A program made the translations under genes and the position numbers. Positions 41,331-53,161 of a stretch of 64,000 nucleotides of DNA are shown piece after piece. Numbering within the stretch: position 1 is the first letter of the stretch; each line of letters begins with the position of its first letter. The stretch covers positions 8,094,539-8,158,538 of the forward strand of contig NC_087070.1 in NCBI RefSeq assembly GCF_963678635.1, given 5' to 3'. The notes beneath the pieces were generated by a model. The model worked only from the letters and a program-made list of their open reading frames with translations. It had not been told where the DNA came from and searched no databases. This stretch comes from Symsagittifera roscoffensis. Lineage: Eukaryota > Xenacoelomorpha > Acoela > Convolutidae.

Positions 41331-44300
41331 CTAAGAAAAATCAACAGTGAAACAAAAAAGTTTTTTCTTAGAAGTATATGGTCACATTTTGAAATTCGTA
41401 TAGAATAATAGTCCCATTACAAACCTCATATAGAAGTATGATCTCAAAGAACTTCAAGAAGATTTCGAGTGGATAGATAGACAAATTTTATAAATGAGCT
41501 TTTTGAGTAGGAATCATTAAGTTCTTCATAGTGGACGTTTTTTCTAATCAACACAATCTACGTTTTTAGTTTTTTATTAAAAGTTTTTTTTGATATCATG
41601 TCGTTCACAGTAAATCATTTGCTCACCATCAATTGAAGAGGCTTGAAAATTTAGAGCTCATATATTATAATCAGTTAGTATAATAATAGGCCATGGTCCC
41701 TTCCTAATTTTTCAGATTGGGTTATGAGCATTATTGCGAAGTATTTGACCGTAAACAGGTTTTGAGCTCCAACTATTTCAAGAAAAGTTCCAGATAACTT
41801 TTTCTCTCCTGATTGATAGCCTCCACATTTTAGCACGGTTCTAAAATATTATTGAAAAATATCATAATTTACTATATTAACTTTTGGCTCCGAAACTGTC
41901 TTAGTCTTCAATTTTTTTTAAACACTATTACTTTGTAACTTACCTGATAACTGATATGCAGAACCTTTGCCTTATCTTCTGAACAGCCAGGCTGTGATGA
42001 AACTAAATGAGCCGGATTTTCGTTGGTATTTTCTTCGCTGGCCAATGACAGTATCTTCTTCGCAAAGTCAAGTGAGATGTTTTGCTGGCCGTTGTCCTGA
42101 AAGTAGTGACCAATTTTTCAATATCGTCTTCTGCTCTTGAGGTTTGAGATTATTTGAACTATGCAACAACAAATATTTTCGAATAGCAAAATCACGGGAA
42201 AGCAAACCCGTTGTCTTGGAATACGAATCTGCGAGATTATTTTAAGAAAATACAGTAAACTTGCAGTTTTCCTGCAAGATTTTTGCAAGATTTGCTTTCA
42301 TCTCGTAAAAAATAAGCAGCTCTTTTCAAATCTTTCTGCTGTTTTGATACTTTTAGTGTTTTATTAAATCTCTGCATATGTTTTATGATTATTTCTCCTA
42401 CTGAATCTTTATTTCTGTAGATGAATCTTAAACGCTATCAACTAATGAAGCAATAATTAGACAATTTTTTCTTTTTTCTTACTTTAAAAGCTTCCTTAAG
42501 ATCGACTGCAGTCACTGATCCCTCCCCCTTCACCTTTTTCCAATCAAGTTCATCCGGTCTTCTCCCCTCGAAGTCCTCTTTGAGCCAATCTGGCATCACA
42601 TCCCACACCTGCCCCGGATTGGTCCAAATTTCCACCCAGTCTGAAGTATAGCAATGCGTGTATTGATATTTTTTTTACATTTGAGTTCAGAGAGTCGATA
42701 TCTTAAATAGGGCATAAGAAAAGCTGTGAAAAAGTTAGTAGTCGTCAAAATTGGTCTGAATTAGAGACACCACCTCAAGCTATAGCAATGAAAATGTTCA
42801 GGAAAAGATGCAAAGACAGGACAAAATTTTTTCGAAAAGAGGAGCAAAAGATGAAATAATTGAAGAAGAAAAATGATTCTCATGATGAGGCCACCCCTAG
42901 TTGCGAAGTTCTTTCCATTCTCAACCGAGCAGCTCTGCTTCACTTTTTATTCAAACATTTGTACAAAAACGGTTGATAACCAAAAAGGTCAAGTCTAGCA
43001 AAAAAAAACACTTCTTTTTAGAGTTTTTTGTGCTCGTGGTGGTTTGCTTTTCTAATTCAGAGCAATTTCGACCAAAAATATTCCACGATATTTTTTATGC
43101 TCTAATGAAGATAGTGACTCTCTGAACTCAAATGTAGAAAAACTATTTTATATTTCATTTGCAATTAGTTTTACTAGCATCAGTTTTAAAAAAGCCATTC
43201 AACCCATTTTCTGAACTAATTTAAGCACGCGTTTGAGATTTTAGCTATTGATGAATCTTAAACGCTATCAACTAATGAAGCAATAATTAGACAATTTTTT
43301 CTTTTTTCTTACTTCAAAAGCTTCCTTAAGATCGACTGCAGTCACTGATCCCTCCCCCTTCACCTTATTCCACCTTATTCCTAGTTTCAGCTATTGCGAA
43401 GTTTTTAGGCATGTAGATCTAACCTACTGTGATATTCCCTAACTGTAGCGAGCTTGTTGGAATAAAAGATAAGAATAATACTGTTATTTAGCTTTCTTAG
43501 CTGATGTTATCGAAGTTTCCGTAGCTGAGATTAGTTACTGTTAAGCATAATGACGTTTGACACACTGGCTAATTTACCGTAAGATTATAGCACCACCGAA
43601 TGGCCTTGACCACACTTTCATAATAATAGCTTAATGATGTAGAATTAACACATATGATTATTGCAGTTGCAGTAGCTTACAAACTGTCCTCAAGGTTACC
43701 TACTGCTAACGCAGTACCACATTCCCCCAAGGACCAAGAAAATTTTATCAACTAAATATAAAATTTTATAATAAGATAACAATAACACGAGTTTTTTACT
43801 CCGTTTTGTGATCCCATCGGTGATAAAAGTTTTTAATGAATAGTTTTCCATTCTTCTATTTTTCATTTCTTAATTTCCAGAGGCACTTTCCACTGATTCT
43901 TCCATGGATGTGTCGTGTCTAACGCATCATACCCAAATTTTCTCGGAATAGGTGACGTTCAAGAAGCTTCAATCGAGTTTCCATCGGTTTGATCTTATCC
44001 GTCTTCACATTAGCCAAACTAAATCTGTATTGCTCCAAGGCCATTTCGTTCAGGTCTGCAACCTCCTCGCCCGTACTAATATACTTCACCGAATGTTTCA
44101 CTGAACTGCCCAATCTTTCACGCCCTTGGTTTTTCGTAGCTCGCTTACTTCGCCTCACACTCGTTCCAGTTTGTTCATCTACAACCGAATCATCCGAGAT
44201 CTCGGACGGAGAACAATGCTCGCCTGTTGTCTCTGTTTGATTCTTAGCTCTAGATTTTGCGTTTTTACTCCGCTGTCCTTTGCAAACCTCTTGTCAAGAC

Positions 44301-47300
44301 TTGGTCTGCGAGACTTTGCCATTCCTCTGGGGCCATGTCCTGATTTTGAAAGGCATTTAGAATTGAACTAGGGGAAGTGTCTCTAGTAATACGTTTCTTC
44401 GATGGTTTAGCTTGAGTATTAGCCCAACCCTCCGAACTGCTTGGCTGATCTGATGGAATAATCGTTTCCAATTATTCTGACGTTCGGACCTCTTCTGCTG
44501 TTTCTGCAGCTTTCATCTTGTCCTATTTGCCTTTCGACATGATCGTTACCTCATTTTGACCTTTTGTTTCCCCTACCGATTTGAGTGCCACTTGATCTTG
44601 CGTTTTCGATCCCATTTTTGTTGGACCACCGAGATTTTGCTTCGCTCGCTTCACTGCCAAATTAAGGTCTCCACCGGTTGGTGTCTCCCGAGGAGTGACT
44701 ACAGTCTCGCTATCCTGAAAAAGGTCCTTTATCTGTTTACTCGATATGTTTTGGTCTTCTTCCTCAGACTCCGTATCGTCGTTTTGCTCCGCATCTTTCT
44801 TTTGGTGCTTGCTCTTTGGTTCTTCCAGTAGACTTTTTGCTTTTTCCTTCTGACAAAATCCTTCCTGAGGTGTATTCTTTGGAGGACTCGCCACCTTCGC
44901 CAAATCACTTTTACGATAGACTGCTCCTGCAGCTGTTGTTACAGTTTTCGGCGACTCAGTTGCTACTTTTCCTTTGAAGGGTTTAGTCAAAGCCGCCCCA
45001 CTTTTGCGCGTCTCATCCCTGCGAATGAGATTATGACTATATCACTCCGACCCCTTCGGTTTATCCTCGACAAACCCCTTCTCTCATGAATATAGGAGTT
45101 CTTTACCTAATTCGGGGTCGATAGTGCTAGTGGCATCCACTAGTTGTTGTAGATTGTGTCCGTCGTATCTACGTCATTCTGCGTTCCAGTTGGCGTTCGC
45201 TTCTAACAGTGTGCGGAGAGTTCTTGCTCGATTCTTCTCCTGAGCTGACATATTCTCTTTTTTGAAAAGAGGGCTGACATCCCGACTCTTTTGACTCTTC
45301 TTTACGATTTTGAGTGTATCCCGAGATTGATCAATCCTGTTCTTTAACTGACTAGCGGTTAGTGCCGATCTCTCCAGGTGCTGTTTATCTAAATGATCAG
45401 AAAAGTCTACGAATTTATCTCGCATAATCTTAAACTCCGTTTTTGGTAATCTACCAAAATGTGCTTCAAACGGTGATTTCTGAATGGTTTTCTGTTTAAT
45501 CCACCGCATGTCCCGAATTATTGTGCTAAGACATAATTTAATCGATTTTACATTCTCTTCAAGTAGCATCACCCCAAACGGCTTTTTATAGTTTGTATTG
45601 TTCTTTCAACTAAAACACAACCACGATGGTCTCCCACCGGACAAAACTTTTGTTCGATGTTGTTTTCAAGGCAGAAATTTTTCATCGCTTTTCCTTTGAA
45701 CCCCGAGAACTGGTCAGTTTTTATCGATTCTGGGATTCCGTGCGTATCTATGTACGATCGTAAAAATTTAATAGTAGATTTTCCCCCCGTTGATTTTGTT
45801 ACTTTAACCGAAGGAAATTTTGAGTAACGATCAATCGCTGTTAACAAGTAAGTTTTCTTCCCCTTACAATCTTCTAAGGGTCCCTCGTAATCTAACTGAA
45901 CCTCCTGCCCGGGCTGCGACAACAGCGGCAGTGGTTGCGAAGAGTTTTTTGGTGAAATAAATGTTGCATTCTTGCCATAACGTGTACATTCTCTACACTC
46001 CTCCGCAAGATTTACAATATCCTTCTGCATGTGGGGCCACCACAAATAATTCGACACATCCAGCATAGCCTCTTGCCCCGGATGGCCTCGATGAATTCGC
46101 TTCATGACTGCTGGTCGAAGTTGTATCGGAACTGCTAGCCGATTGTCTACTAGAGTGCAGTCGTCTACTACCGAAAGTTGATTCCACAATGGGTTCGTTT
46201 ACGGGCCCATGAGTTCAATTCCTGCCCGGTCCTTCCGCTCTATCACCCGACGTAAGCGATCCATGCACACATCTTCAGAGATGAGTTCGGCCAATAGCGT
46301 TTTGTCAAATAATTTAGACAGGCTAAAGTTCCCAACGTTGCTCATATCTGCTAGTGAGTCGTCTAGCTTTGTTTGACGTTTGTTGACCCTTCGTGTTGAT
46401 TGAATCGCACTTACGTCTTCACTGTTATCGTCGTCCTCCGCGGTTAGGTCTGATTCGATGATGGATTTAGCAGGGGAAATTGAACGAGTACCTGATCTCG
46501 GACTACCTGTAATCATCTGAGTTGCCACCTCTAGCTCTTTAATATTTCCCGTGAACTCCTTATCCTGACCAACTAAATCCCATATGGATATCAAGTTTTT
46601 CGTCTCCACTGCGTCCTGGTCCCACAGTACTGCTCGTGCTGCAAAGTTATCCTCGTCCAAACTGTCTGACCCCGATCTGTCCAGCGTTCCTCTCCTTATC
46701 CGGCATGTTCGATGGAAAGTATTTTCCGTTATTTTTTCCTCCGTCAATTTTTCTCTCTCCTCCTGTGTCCTACAGTCTCCGATCCGCATCATCTTCTTTT
46801 TTCGGTTTTTTGCTCTCCATCGCTGTTGAAATCTTGTCTTTATTCTGAATTAAATTGACCGCCTGAACTGCTCTCGTGCAATTGAGAAAAGTGTTTTGAT
46901 TCAACGCTTGATTAACAGGCAAAAAATTTGAATCGGAGTCGTTTTCGTTCCAGTCGAGCTTTGTTCGGTTTTTGACCGTTTCGTTGCTATGGCAACCATG
47001 CCTGGAATTCAACAACTTGTCTTCTCGTTTCTGTTTTTGAGAATGTTCTAGAAGTTTTTCATTCTGAATAACTGAATCAGTAGCATTCAGCCGATTGTGC
47101 AAACAGTCGAGTGCCCTATGAAAACACTCAATTGAAGTATCAACAAATTTTTCATCTAATTTTGTTTCTGGCCAAGGCTTTCCTGTTGGTTCTCCAGAAA
47201 GATAATCAACGATCCCCATATCCTTTCCAGGAAAATGCACAATTTTAAATTGGTATGGCAATGATCTATCCACCCATCTCGTTAACCGCGATTGATAGGT

Positions 47301-50300
47301 CTGATTGGAACGATTGCTTTCTAAGGCAGATGTTAATGCCTTGTGATCTGTAACTATTACAAATTCTTTTCCTAATAAGTAATGTTTGAAACGATCAACT
47401 GCCCAAACTACCGCTAATAATTCAAGCTCATTAGTAGAATACTTTTTCGCCTGATTATTCAGGTAGCGCGATGCAAATTAAATCGGGACCCAGTCGTTGT
47501 TTTCTGTTTGTTGTTCTAACGATGCCCCTAATCCACTATGACTTGCATCACATTTGACCCGAGTTTCTTTGGCCGGGTCATAGTAATTCAATTTAGCGAT
47601 GTTTGCATTTGCTTTTTTGATATCTTCGAATATTTATGTGTATTCAGTACCCCATACAAATTTCTTTACTGGGATTTTAATATTTTTCAATTTTTCCTTC
47701 TCATTCTCCTCACGAAGTAATGGTCTAAGCTTATCTGTCAAATTAGCTGCATTTGGTATAAATTTCGAAAGATGATTAATACTACCTAGAAAGGATCTAA
47801 GTTGTTTAAGCGACCGAGGATGCTCTAACTTGAGTATGGCTTCCGTTTTTGTAATCTTCGGAGTAATTCCACTCTCTGAAAGTTTATGCCCAACCCAGTT
47901 TACTTCTGTTTCAAAGAATTCACATTTCGATAGTTTCAGAGATAAGTTTTCCTTATCTAACTTCGTTAAGACGTCGGTTTTGAGTTTCTCATGTTTTGAC
48001 TCCGAACCCTTTGAAACTATCAGTATATCATCCAAAAAAACAAAACGTGTTCCTGGCGTTGTTCAATGTTCGATCCATTGCTTTTTGAAATTCCGCTGGC
48101 ATATTGGCCAACCCATAAAATCCAGTCAAAAAGCGATATTTACCCGTTGCTTTTTCCCCTACAATATTGAAATTACACTGCCTAGCAGTCTGCGTTGTCA
48201 GCTTCAACTGACTGTACGAATTTTTCAAATCCAGCTCAGTGAAGAACAAGGTACCTGCTGCTCGTGCAGTCACTATCTAACTGACTCCATCTAATAGTTA
48301 CTCCACATTCGGCATTTGGTACTTGTTTTTGTACAATTTTCGATTGATAGGTTTGGCATCTAATGCCAACTTGATAGAATCATCTTTCTTCACCGTTATA
48401 ACAATAGGAGCAATAAAACAATCACTGGTACATTTATTTAACCTCTGAATGTGGCCTTCCAGCAGTAATTTTTCAATCTCCTTTTCAACTTTTCCTTGTA
48501 CATGGATCGGGCAGAGAGGTTACTTGAACGTTGTGCTTACCACATGATGTATTGATCATCCTTTCCTGTGGAACAGTTCTTTGAAGTCTCCGTGGAACTT
48601 TTCTTTCCATACCTCCGACTGTTCACACAGCAATATATCAAATCGGGACTTTGTTTTTGGAGCAGGTCTCTGCGTAGAGGTGATATCGACTCTATTTTGC
48701 AAATCTAGACCTATTATGCAACGTGTCTTCCGTTCAATTATTAAAAACGTAGCATCAGGGAATTCCCAACCAGCTGACCGTATTTTCGCTTTCAGCGCAC
48801 CCAATATTGCCATTGTTCTCTAATTATAGTCAACAAATTGTGCTGGCAAATTTAATTGTTCTGCAGGTGTAAACTGTATTTTTTCGGACGAATCCAGTAT
48901 TTGTTTTGCCACTGACCAATTCAGAAATGAAATCGGGCTCCCTGTATCCACTGTCATATTTATGATTTGATTATCATTTCGAATTAGAGCCTTTAACGAT
49001 TTCATCTTTTCTGATGTTGAATCTCGTCGAACGTCAATTTTTTTCGTTTCAAGTTTATTATTTCCAGTTTCACTTACTCTGTTTACCTTCACTTTCTCTT
49101 TGATGTATCGATTTATCATTTCTCTCTGACTATTGTTTTGTTCAATTGACATAACCTCAAATTCCTAGCACGAATCGAATGTTTGTATCAAGTTACATTC
49201 CTCCTCCGAACTCTCTGTGTTCTCGGTTATTTCATTGACTTGCTGTGATCGATAAATCCGTGCAAAACGATTGGGTTTTTCACAGTTCTTACATTGTTTT
49301 CCCATAGCCGCGCAATTTTTTAAATGTCCATCCACGAATGGTTTGCCACATCTATAATATTTGTTTCTTATCGTCTGTGTTGTATTTGTTCGGTGCCCTA
49401 CCATCCGGCTGTTTTCGTCTATTTCGATCAGGATAAGGTCTTTTATTATTCTGATTCCTGTTACCCACCGCCATGATCGATTCCTGTTTGATTTTAATCT
49501 GTGAACTCGAATGCGTTACTGCTTGTGTCGATTGTTTACTTTGCTCAAATTTTATAGCATATTTCAATACTTCATCAGGGGGTAACGTTCCAAACGTGAG
49601 TGTGTCCTGCAACGCTGGGCTTCTCATTTTTGAGATGAATAGATCTCTGACTACCTCATCTACTAAGGTGTCCAGTGCCGATTTGGCTGCTTGCGCAGTT
49701 AATGCGGCATGAAATGCCTCTAATGACTCTCCCGTTTCCTGTGATCTGTTAAATAACTTATGACGCTCATAAATGATACTCTGGCGTTTTTCGAAAGTCT
49801 CCTTCGCTAATCGGACTATTTCTTTAAATTCCAATTTCGAAATCTCAACATGGGGATTTTTTTTTTGCACAAATCAATTCTTTCCTTCCGTTCCAAACGC
49901 AAGGAATAGCCTGGATACGAGTCGTTTTTGCACTTTGTTGTAGTAAATGTTGTGACCCACTTCAGGCCCTCTTTCTCTTCTTTCTTCATTCTCTGCTGCT
50001 ACTCGATCCCTTATCAGTCTATCCCGTGCTTCTCGAGCTGCCGTTTCAGCAGCGTTTTCACCTTCTCTAGGCGTTTCCGGACGTGGTTCCGGTTCCTCCA
50101 ACACCGGTTTTGGATCCTCCAGAATTACTTCTGGGTTAAAATTGTGCTTTACTGTTACAGCCATCAGGAACTGATCAAACCATGCCTTAAAATTCCAAGG
50201 CGGGTCGAAGTTCGCTCTGGTCCAGAAAACAGGAATTCCCATGTCAGTTCTGTTATCCTGAGCTAGAAATCCTGCTGACTGCGCCATGTGATATTCCCTA

Positions 50301-52563
50301 ACTGTAGCCAGCTTGTTGGAATAAAAGATAAGATTAACACTGTTAATTTAGCTTTCTTAGCTGATATTATCGAAGTTTCCGTAGCTGAGATTAGTTACTG
50401 TTAAGCATACTGACGTATGACACACTATCTAATTCAACTGTAAGATTTTAGCACCACCGAATGGCCTTGACCACACTTACATAATAATAGCATAATGATG
50501 TAGAATTAACACATATGATTATTGCAGTTGCAGTAGCTTACAAACTGTCCTCAAGGTTACCTACTGCTAACGCAGTACCACACCTACATTCAAATTTTTC
50601 CAAATTTTTTTGTACCTAAACTGTTTGAGCATGTTGTTTCCCTTTGACGCCAATCATAATACTTAGTCTGTGATAGTGGCAGCTGAAAGAGCAAAAAAAA
50701 ATGAAACATCAAAATTTATGGTTTGTAACTTTTTGCCAAAACTATTCGAGACCAGTTAACGAGCATCCGAAATTCTGAGCGTTTCATCATGATAAGTGCA
50801 GTTTCTTTCTGTTTTCTTTTATATCAGACCAGCCTTGATCAAATGCTTACTAGATTTTATTTCTCTTTTATAAGATAAAAAACAAGCAAATTTTTATAAG
50901 ATAAAAAACAACCAAAATTTCGTAATTTAAAAAAAATACGAAATTTTTATGCTTGGGCTGGTTTTTTTTATTGAGTTCAATTTTGAATTTTTAACGGATT
51001 TTTTTTCTACAGAATTTAAAGTTTTAATGAGCGGTAAATGCTTTCAGCCAATCAGGTTGAAGTATTATAATAACATTTTCAAAATACGAGAAAAATTGGT
51101 GTGTTCTCTATAACAGAAAAGACCCCGTGAAGGTTCTAATTTTTAAAAATTTATCCCGCTCAGATTAATTTACATATTGAACTGAGACACGCCAAAAAAA
51201 TAAATTCAATAGACACAAAAAAATCAAATGATAACGAGTGCGAGCTACAATTTTCAACAAGAGGAGAATGTTTCAAATTTTTTCATTGATCAAACCTTTC
51301 TTAACATTAATGAAATTTCTTATAATTAAACTTAAGTGCAAACACCTAAAAGTTTTAGTCTGAACGTTCATGGGTTTGCACGGATACAAGCGAGCAGTTT
51401 TATTGCTTCATGTGGTCGCTTGGAATTAGAATACGGATTGCAAAAAAAAATTCCATGAAGGGTTGTGAAATTGAGAAATTGAGACAAACAGCCATGAATA
51501 TTGAAATATCATCGAAAAAATGGGAGATGAGGAGAAAAAATCAAGGCTCAATATGCAATCGTAAGTCACAAGCGAAGAATCTTGAAACAGAAAAGAGAAA
51601 AACAGAGGCAAAGAGGAGCTTCGCATCAGTTGTGATACAAAACAAACATAAAAAAAACATAAGTGAAAAAAAATGAAAAATGTGGAAAAAAATTATTTCA
51701 AAAGTTTTCAGTTTTCGTTTGTCTCGATAAAAATCCATTGTAGAAAAAATGACAGAAATTTGAATATTCAATTAGCAATGGAACAAATATTGCGGAGAAA
51801 AAAGAAAACCAACAATCTTTGAGCAGACACAAATTGAGTAAAAAATATATTTTATAAAAAGTTCTCTAAAGTCTTAAGACCGTCATGAAAATACGCAAAC
51901 TAAAATTTACAACAATTGCATTTGCAACTGCAATCCATTAGGTTACAGCATAAGAAAACTCCGTGATGTGGCAACAAAGCCGACAGTCTTTGAGCAAATT
52001 CAAAGCGGGCAATCTAAGAGCCGAAAAAATTAAAATGAAAAAATTCTACAGTTTCCAATCCCCCTGAATTTACATTGAACAACCTTTGCAGTTGCAATTA
52101 CAATGAATATTCTTACAGCACGAGCAAAATCCGCGAAGGGGCAAACAAGCTCCGGCCGGGACTCGAACCCCTGAACTTCAAGTAGTAATTTTTCTCTTTA
52201 AAGATTGCCGCATATTGTGTATTGTATAACATTGCCGCGTACTTCTTGTATAATGTTATTCGGTTGTAAAAACTAATGCAGTCTGCAAAAAATATCTAGT
52301 GCTTGTCCCTCATAATCTTCTCAACCCCTCCCCCCTCTCATTGTGAATTTAATTTTTTTACCAGCGAGTTCATCTTCGTCGTCCACGACTCGTCTCGATG
52401 GAAGTTTCCCCTCATGACTCGATAATACAGAGATAGACTCCCTCTTCTCGCTAGTGCCAGGAGGAACTTCTTCCGGTTGTTTTAACTGGCTGAGCCCACT
52501 CGCCACTTTTTCTTTACCTGTCTTGCTCTCTCTGCTCTTTCTTTTGCTCTGCTTTTTGTTTTT
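41166..52563 (-). CDS. EF-hand protein gene, four visible exons, interrupted by a Gypsy element
   Basis: Exons in transcript order: 52563-52362, 42640-42483, 42096-41944, 41330-41166. Phases match at each junction (1, 0, 0) and all introns are GT-AG. The visible protein starts with a basic stretch (KNKKQSKRKSRESKTGKEKV), continues with a charged linker and the Trp-rich DWVEIWTNPGQVWDVMPDWL. It then has two degenerate EF-hands formed across exon junctions and a canonical loop DSDRDGVISCDQ near the end. EF-hand proteins bind calcium and act as sensors or buffers. The 5' exons are not seen; they may lie beyond the BEL element or outside the window. The stop TAG is at 41166-41168. The subfamily is not recognised. 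Confidence 0.65.
41409..41943. other. Intron of the EF-hand gene
   Basis: AT-rich, no feature recognised. Confidence 0.5.
41944..42096 (-). CDS. EF-hand gene, internal exon
   Basis: It has acceptor ACTTTCAG and donor CAG|GTAAGT, both near consensus. It encodes DNGQQNISLDFAKKILSLAS, a degenerate EF loop and helix, then EENTNENPAHLVSSQPGCSE and a helix ending VLHISYQ. 51 codons, phase 0 at both ends. Confidence 0.65.
42483..42640 (-). CDS. EF-hand gene, internal exon with Trp-rich segment
   Basis: The acceptor is ATACTTCAG, the donor AAA|GTAAGA. It encodes DWVEIWTNPGQVWDVMPDWL, KEDFEGRRPDELDWKKVKGE and GSVTAVDLKEAFK. The last helix leads into the EF loop of the next exon. The first two bases complete the GAC codon begun at 52362. 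Its 3' end has a near-identical duplicate at 43251-43371. Confidence 0.65.
42641..43250. other. Intron of the EF-hand gene
   Basis: AT-rich, no feature recognised. Confidence 0.5.
43251..43371. repeat. Duplicate of 42421-42541 (exon end plus intron start)
   Basis: About 120 bases from ATGAATCTTAAACGCTATCA to CCCTCCCCCTTCACCTT match almost perfectly. The copy includes the donor and the last part of the exon but no acceptor, so it cannot serve as a complete exon. It lies 52 bases before the Gypsy target duplication. Confidence 0.85.
43428..43721 (-). repeat. Gypsy 3' LTR
   Basis: On the plus strand it runs TGTGATATTCCC...CAGTACCACA. The polypurine tract (TCCTTGGGGGAA on the minus strand) adjoins at 43722-43733. 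Confidence 0.92.
43919..45010 (-). pseudogene. Gypsy long region 3' of integrase
   Basis: The readings are highly charged and serine/threonine-rich: KHQKKDAEQNDDTESEEEDQ, SETVVTPRETPTGGDLNLAV, and a last segment VKYISTGEEVADLNEMALEQ. No membrane segment or envelope signature is seen. It looks like a low-complexity C-terminal extension of pol or an extra ORF. Confidence 0.5.
45174..46192 (-). pseudogene. Gypsy integrase region
   Basis: An H2C2 zinc-binding block (HRGHPGQEAMLDVSNYLWWP with CRECTRYGKN) is followed by the catalytic core: VQLDYEGPL, ESIKTDQFSGF and a glutamate in VLVERTIQTIKSRLG. The C-terminal part continues to about 45174. Confidence 0.85.
46199..47630 (-). pseudogene. Gypsy RNase H and spacer region
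   Basis: RNase H text lies around 47270-47600 on the minus strand (KYSTNELELLAVVWAVDRFK type, then LVIVTDHKALTSALES). It is followed by LPYQFKIVHFPGKDMGIVDY and LSGEPTG, the usual gypsy end of RNase H. A charged spacer leads to integrase. Confidence 0.75.
47634..48520 (-). pseudogene. Gypsy reverse transcriptase region
   Basis: Landmarks: ELDLKNSYSQLKLTTQTARQ, FLTGFYGLANMPAEFQKAMD, the catalytic box MDDILIVS, and VNWVGHKLSESGITPKITKT. This order and wording is typical of Ty3/gypsy RT. Confidence 0.88.
48556..49152 (-). pseudogene. Gypsy protease region
   Basis: NMTVDTGSPISFLNW is the retropepsin active site (DTGS). The downstream FLIIERKTRCIIGLDLQNRV (I-I-G-L-D) is the second conserved block of the gypsy protease. 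Confidence 0.8.
49165..50287 (-). pseudogene. Gypsy gag region
   Basis: It begins MAQSAGFLAQDNRTDMGIPV right at the LTR edge. The capsid-type segment has RQSIIYERHKLFNRSQETGE and SLEAFHAALTAQAAKSALDT with VRDLFISKMRSPALQDTL. The nucleocapsid zinc-binding part is YYRCGKPFVDGHLKNCAAMG with KQCKNCEKPN. Confidence 0.85.
50287..50582 (-). repeat. Gypsy 5' LTR
   Basis: 296 bp, matching 43428-43721. The next bases on the minus strand, TGGCGCAGTCAGCAGGATTT, form a tRNA-like primer binding site (complement ends in ...TGCGCCA). Confidence 0.92.
50588..52361. other. Intron DNA of the EF-hand gene
   Basis: AT-rich. Two related stretches at 51905-51965 and 52060-52125 share GCAACTGCAAT / GTTACAGCA / AAAATCCG-type words and suggest a decayed direct repeat about 165 bp apart. 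The lysine-rich frame at 51410-51676 is low complexity. A minus-strand B-box lies near 52156-52175. Confidence 0.45.
52150..52176 (-). repeat. Isolated tRNA T-arm-like sequence
   Basis: The minus strand reads CAGGGGTTCGAGTCCCGGCC, a good T-arm and B-box. No D-arm, anticodon arm or acceptor complement follows, so this is at most a SINE or tRNA fragment. Confidence 0.35.
52362..52563 (-). CDS. EF-hand gene, first visible exon
   Basis: The acceptor is TAATCTAG, the donor GCTG|GTAAAA. It encodes a basic stretch KNKKQSKRKSRESKTGKEKV followed by ASGLSQLKQPEEVPPGTSEK and RRVVDDEDELA. It looks like a disordered linker with a possible nuclear-localisation-type basic cluster. It ends in phase 1 and joins 42640 to give ELADWVEIW. 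Confidence 0.55.
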
Positions 52564-52725
52564 CTAGATTACAAAATCAATGACTAAACTTGTCTCTTGA
52601 ACGATACTATAAAGATACTATTACGACTGCTCGTATCAGGGCGAAACCCTGAATGTACCGACTGCGGCTTAAAGTCAATGAAAAAGTCTTCCCGCATTAA
52701 ACTTCCACGAATAATGATCGGTTAT

Positions 52726-53161
52726 TATAGAAATTGGATAAATTACCTGAGGAGAGTAATACACCAATTGTTAGTAAGGGTAGTTTTAAGGGTTGAGTCA
52801 AAGGAGTTCCATGCAGTTGGGCATCAGTTGAGTAAGTACATGAAAAATAATACAATAGTAAATCAGGGATAAAACTAAGGTAAATATAATATCATAAATA
52901 GGGATATTATATTACATGGTACGGGGAATACTAAAAGGCGAACGTTAGAAAAGGTGAACTGTTAATAAGGGGGTTATTCAGAAAAGTTGATATTAATCCC
53001 GAGTTTTCGTATAAATTGAAACATTGTTTTACCTGAAAGTTTGTCATTTCCTTGTAAGTCATGCTGTTTTTGAAAAGTTGAGAGAAACGAGTGAGACAGC
53101 TTGGCTGTAATGTCAAAAGTCAAGTTGAGAGAAAGGTGACCTTAATTGTTTACAATTAACA
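52726..53161 (-). repeat. BEL 3' LTR
   Basis: 436 bp; on the minus strand it begins TGTTAATTGTAAAC and ends CCAATTTCTATA. Matches 61173-61608. Confidence 0.95.

Larger units (their letters stand above)
43428..50582 (-). mobile_element. Ty3/gypsy LTR retrotransposon, broken
   Basis: 7155 bp, flanked by the perfect 5-bp duplication CCTAC (43423-43427 and 50583-50587). The order on the minus strand is LTR, primer binding site, gag, zinc knuckle, protease, RT, RNase H, integrase, a long 3' region, LTR; RT before integrase is the gypsy order. The LTRs differ by roughly 6 percent by eye, so it is an old to middle-aged insertion. Broken, with several breaks. It lies in sense orientation within the intron of the EF-hand gene. 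Confidence 0.94.

Noticed and set aside
51410-51676. Lysine-rich plus-strand frame
   Set aside because: Low-complexity A-rich intron sequence without splice or domain support.
52150-52230. tRNA gene on the minus strand
   Set aside because: Only the T-arm is present; no matching acceptor stem, D-arm or anticodon arm could be found.
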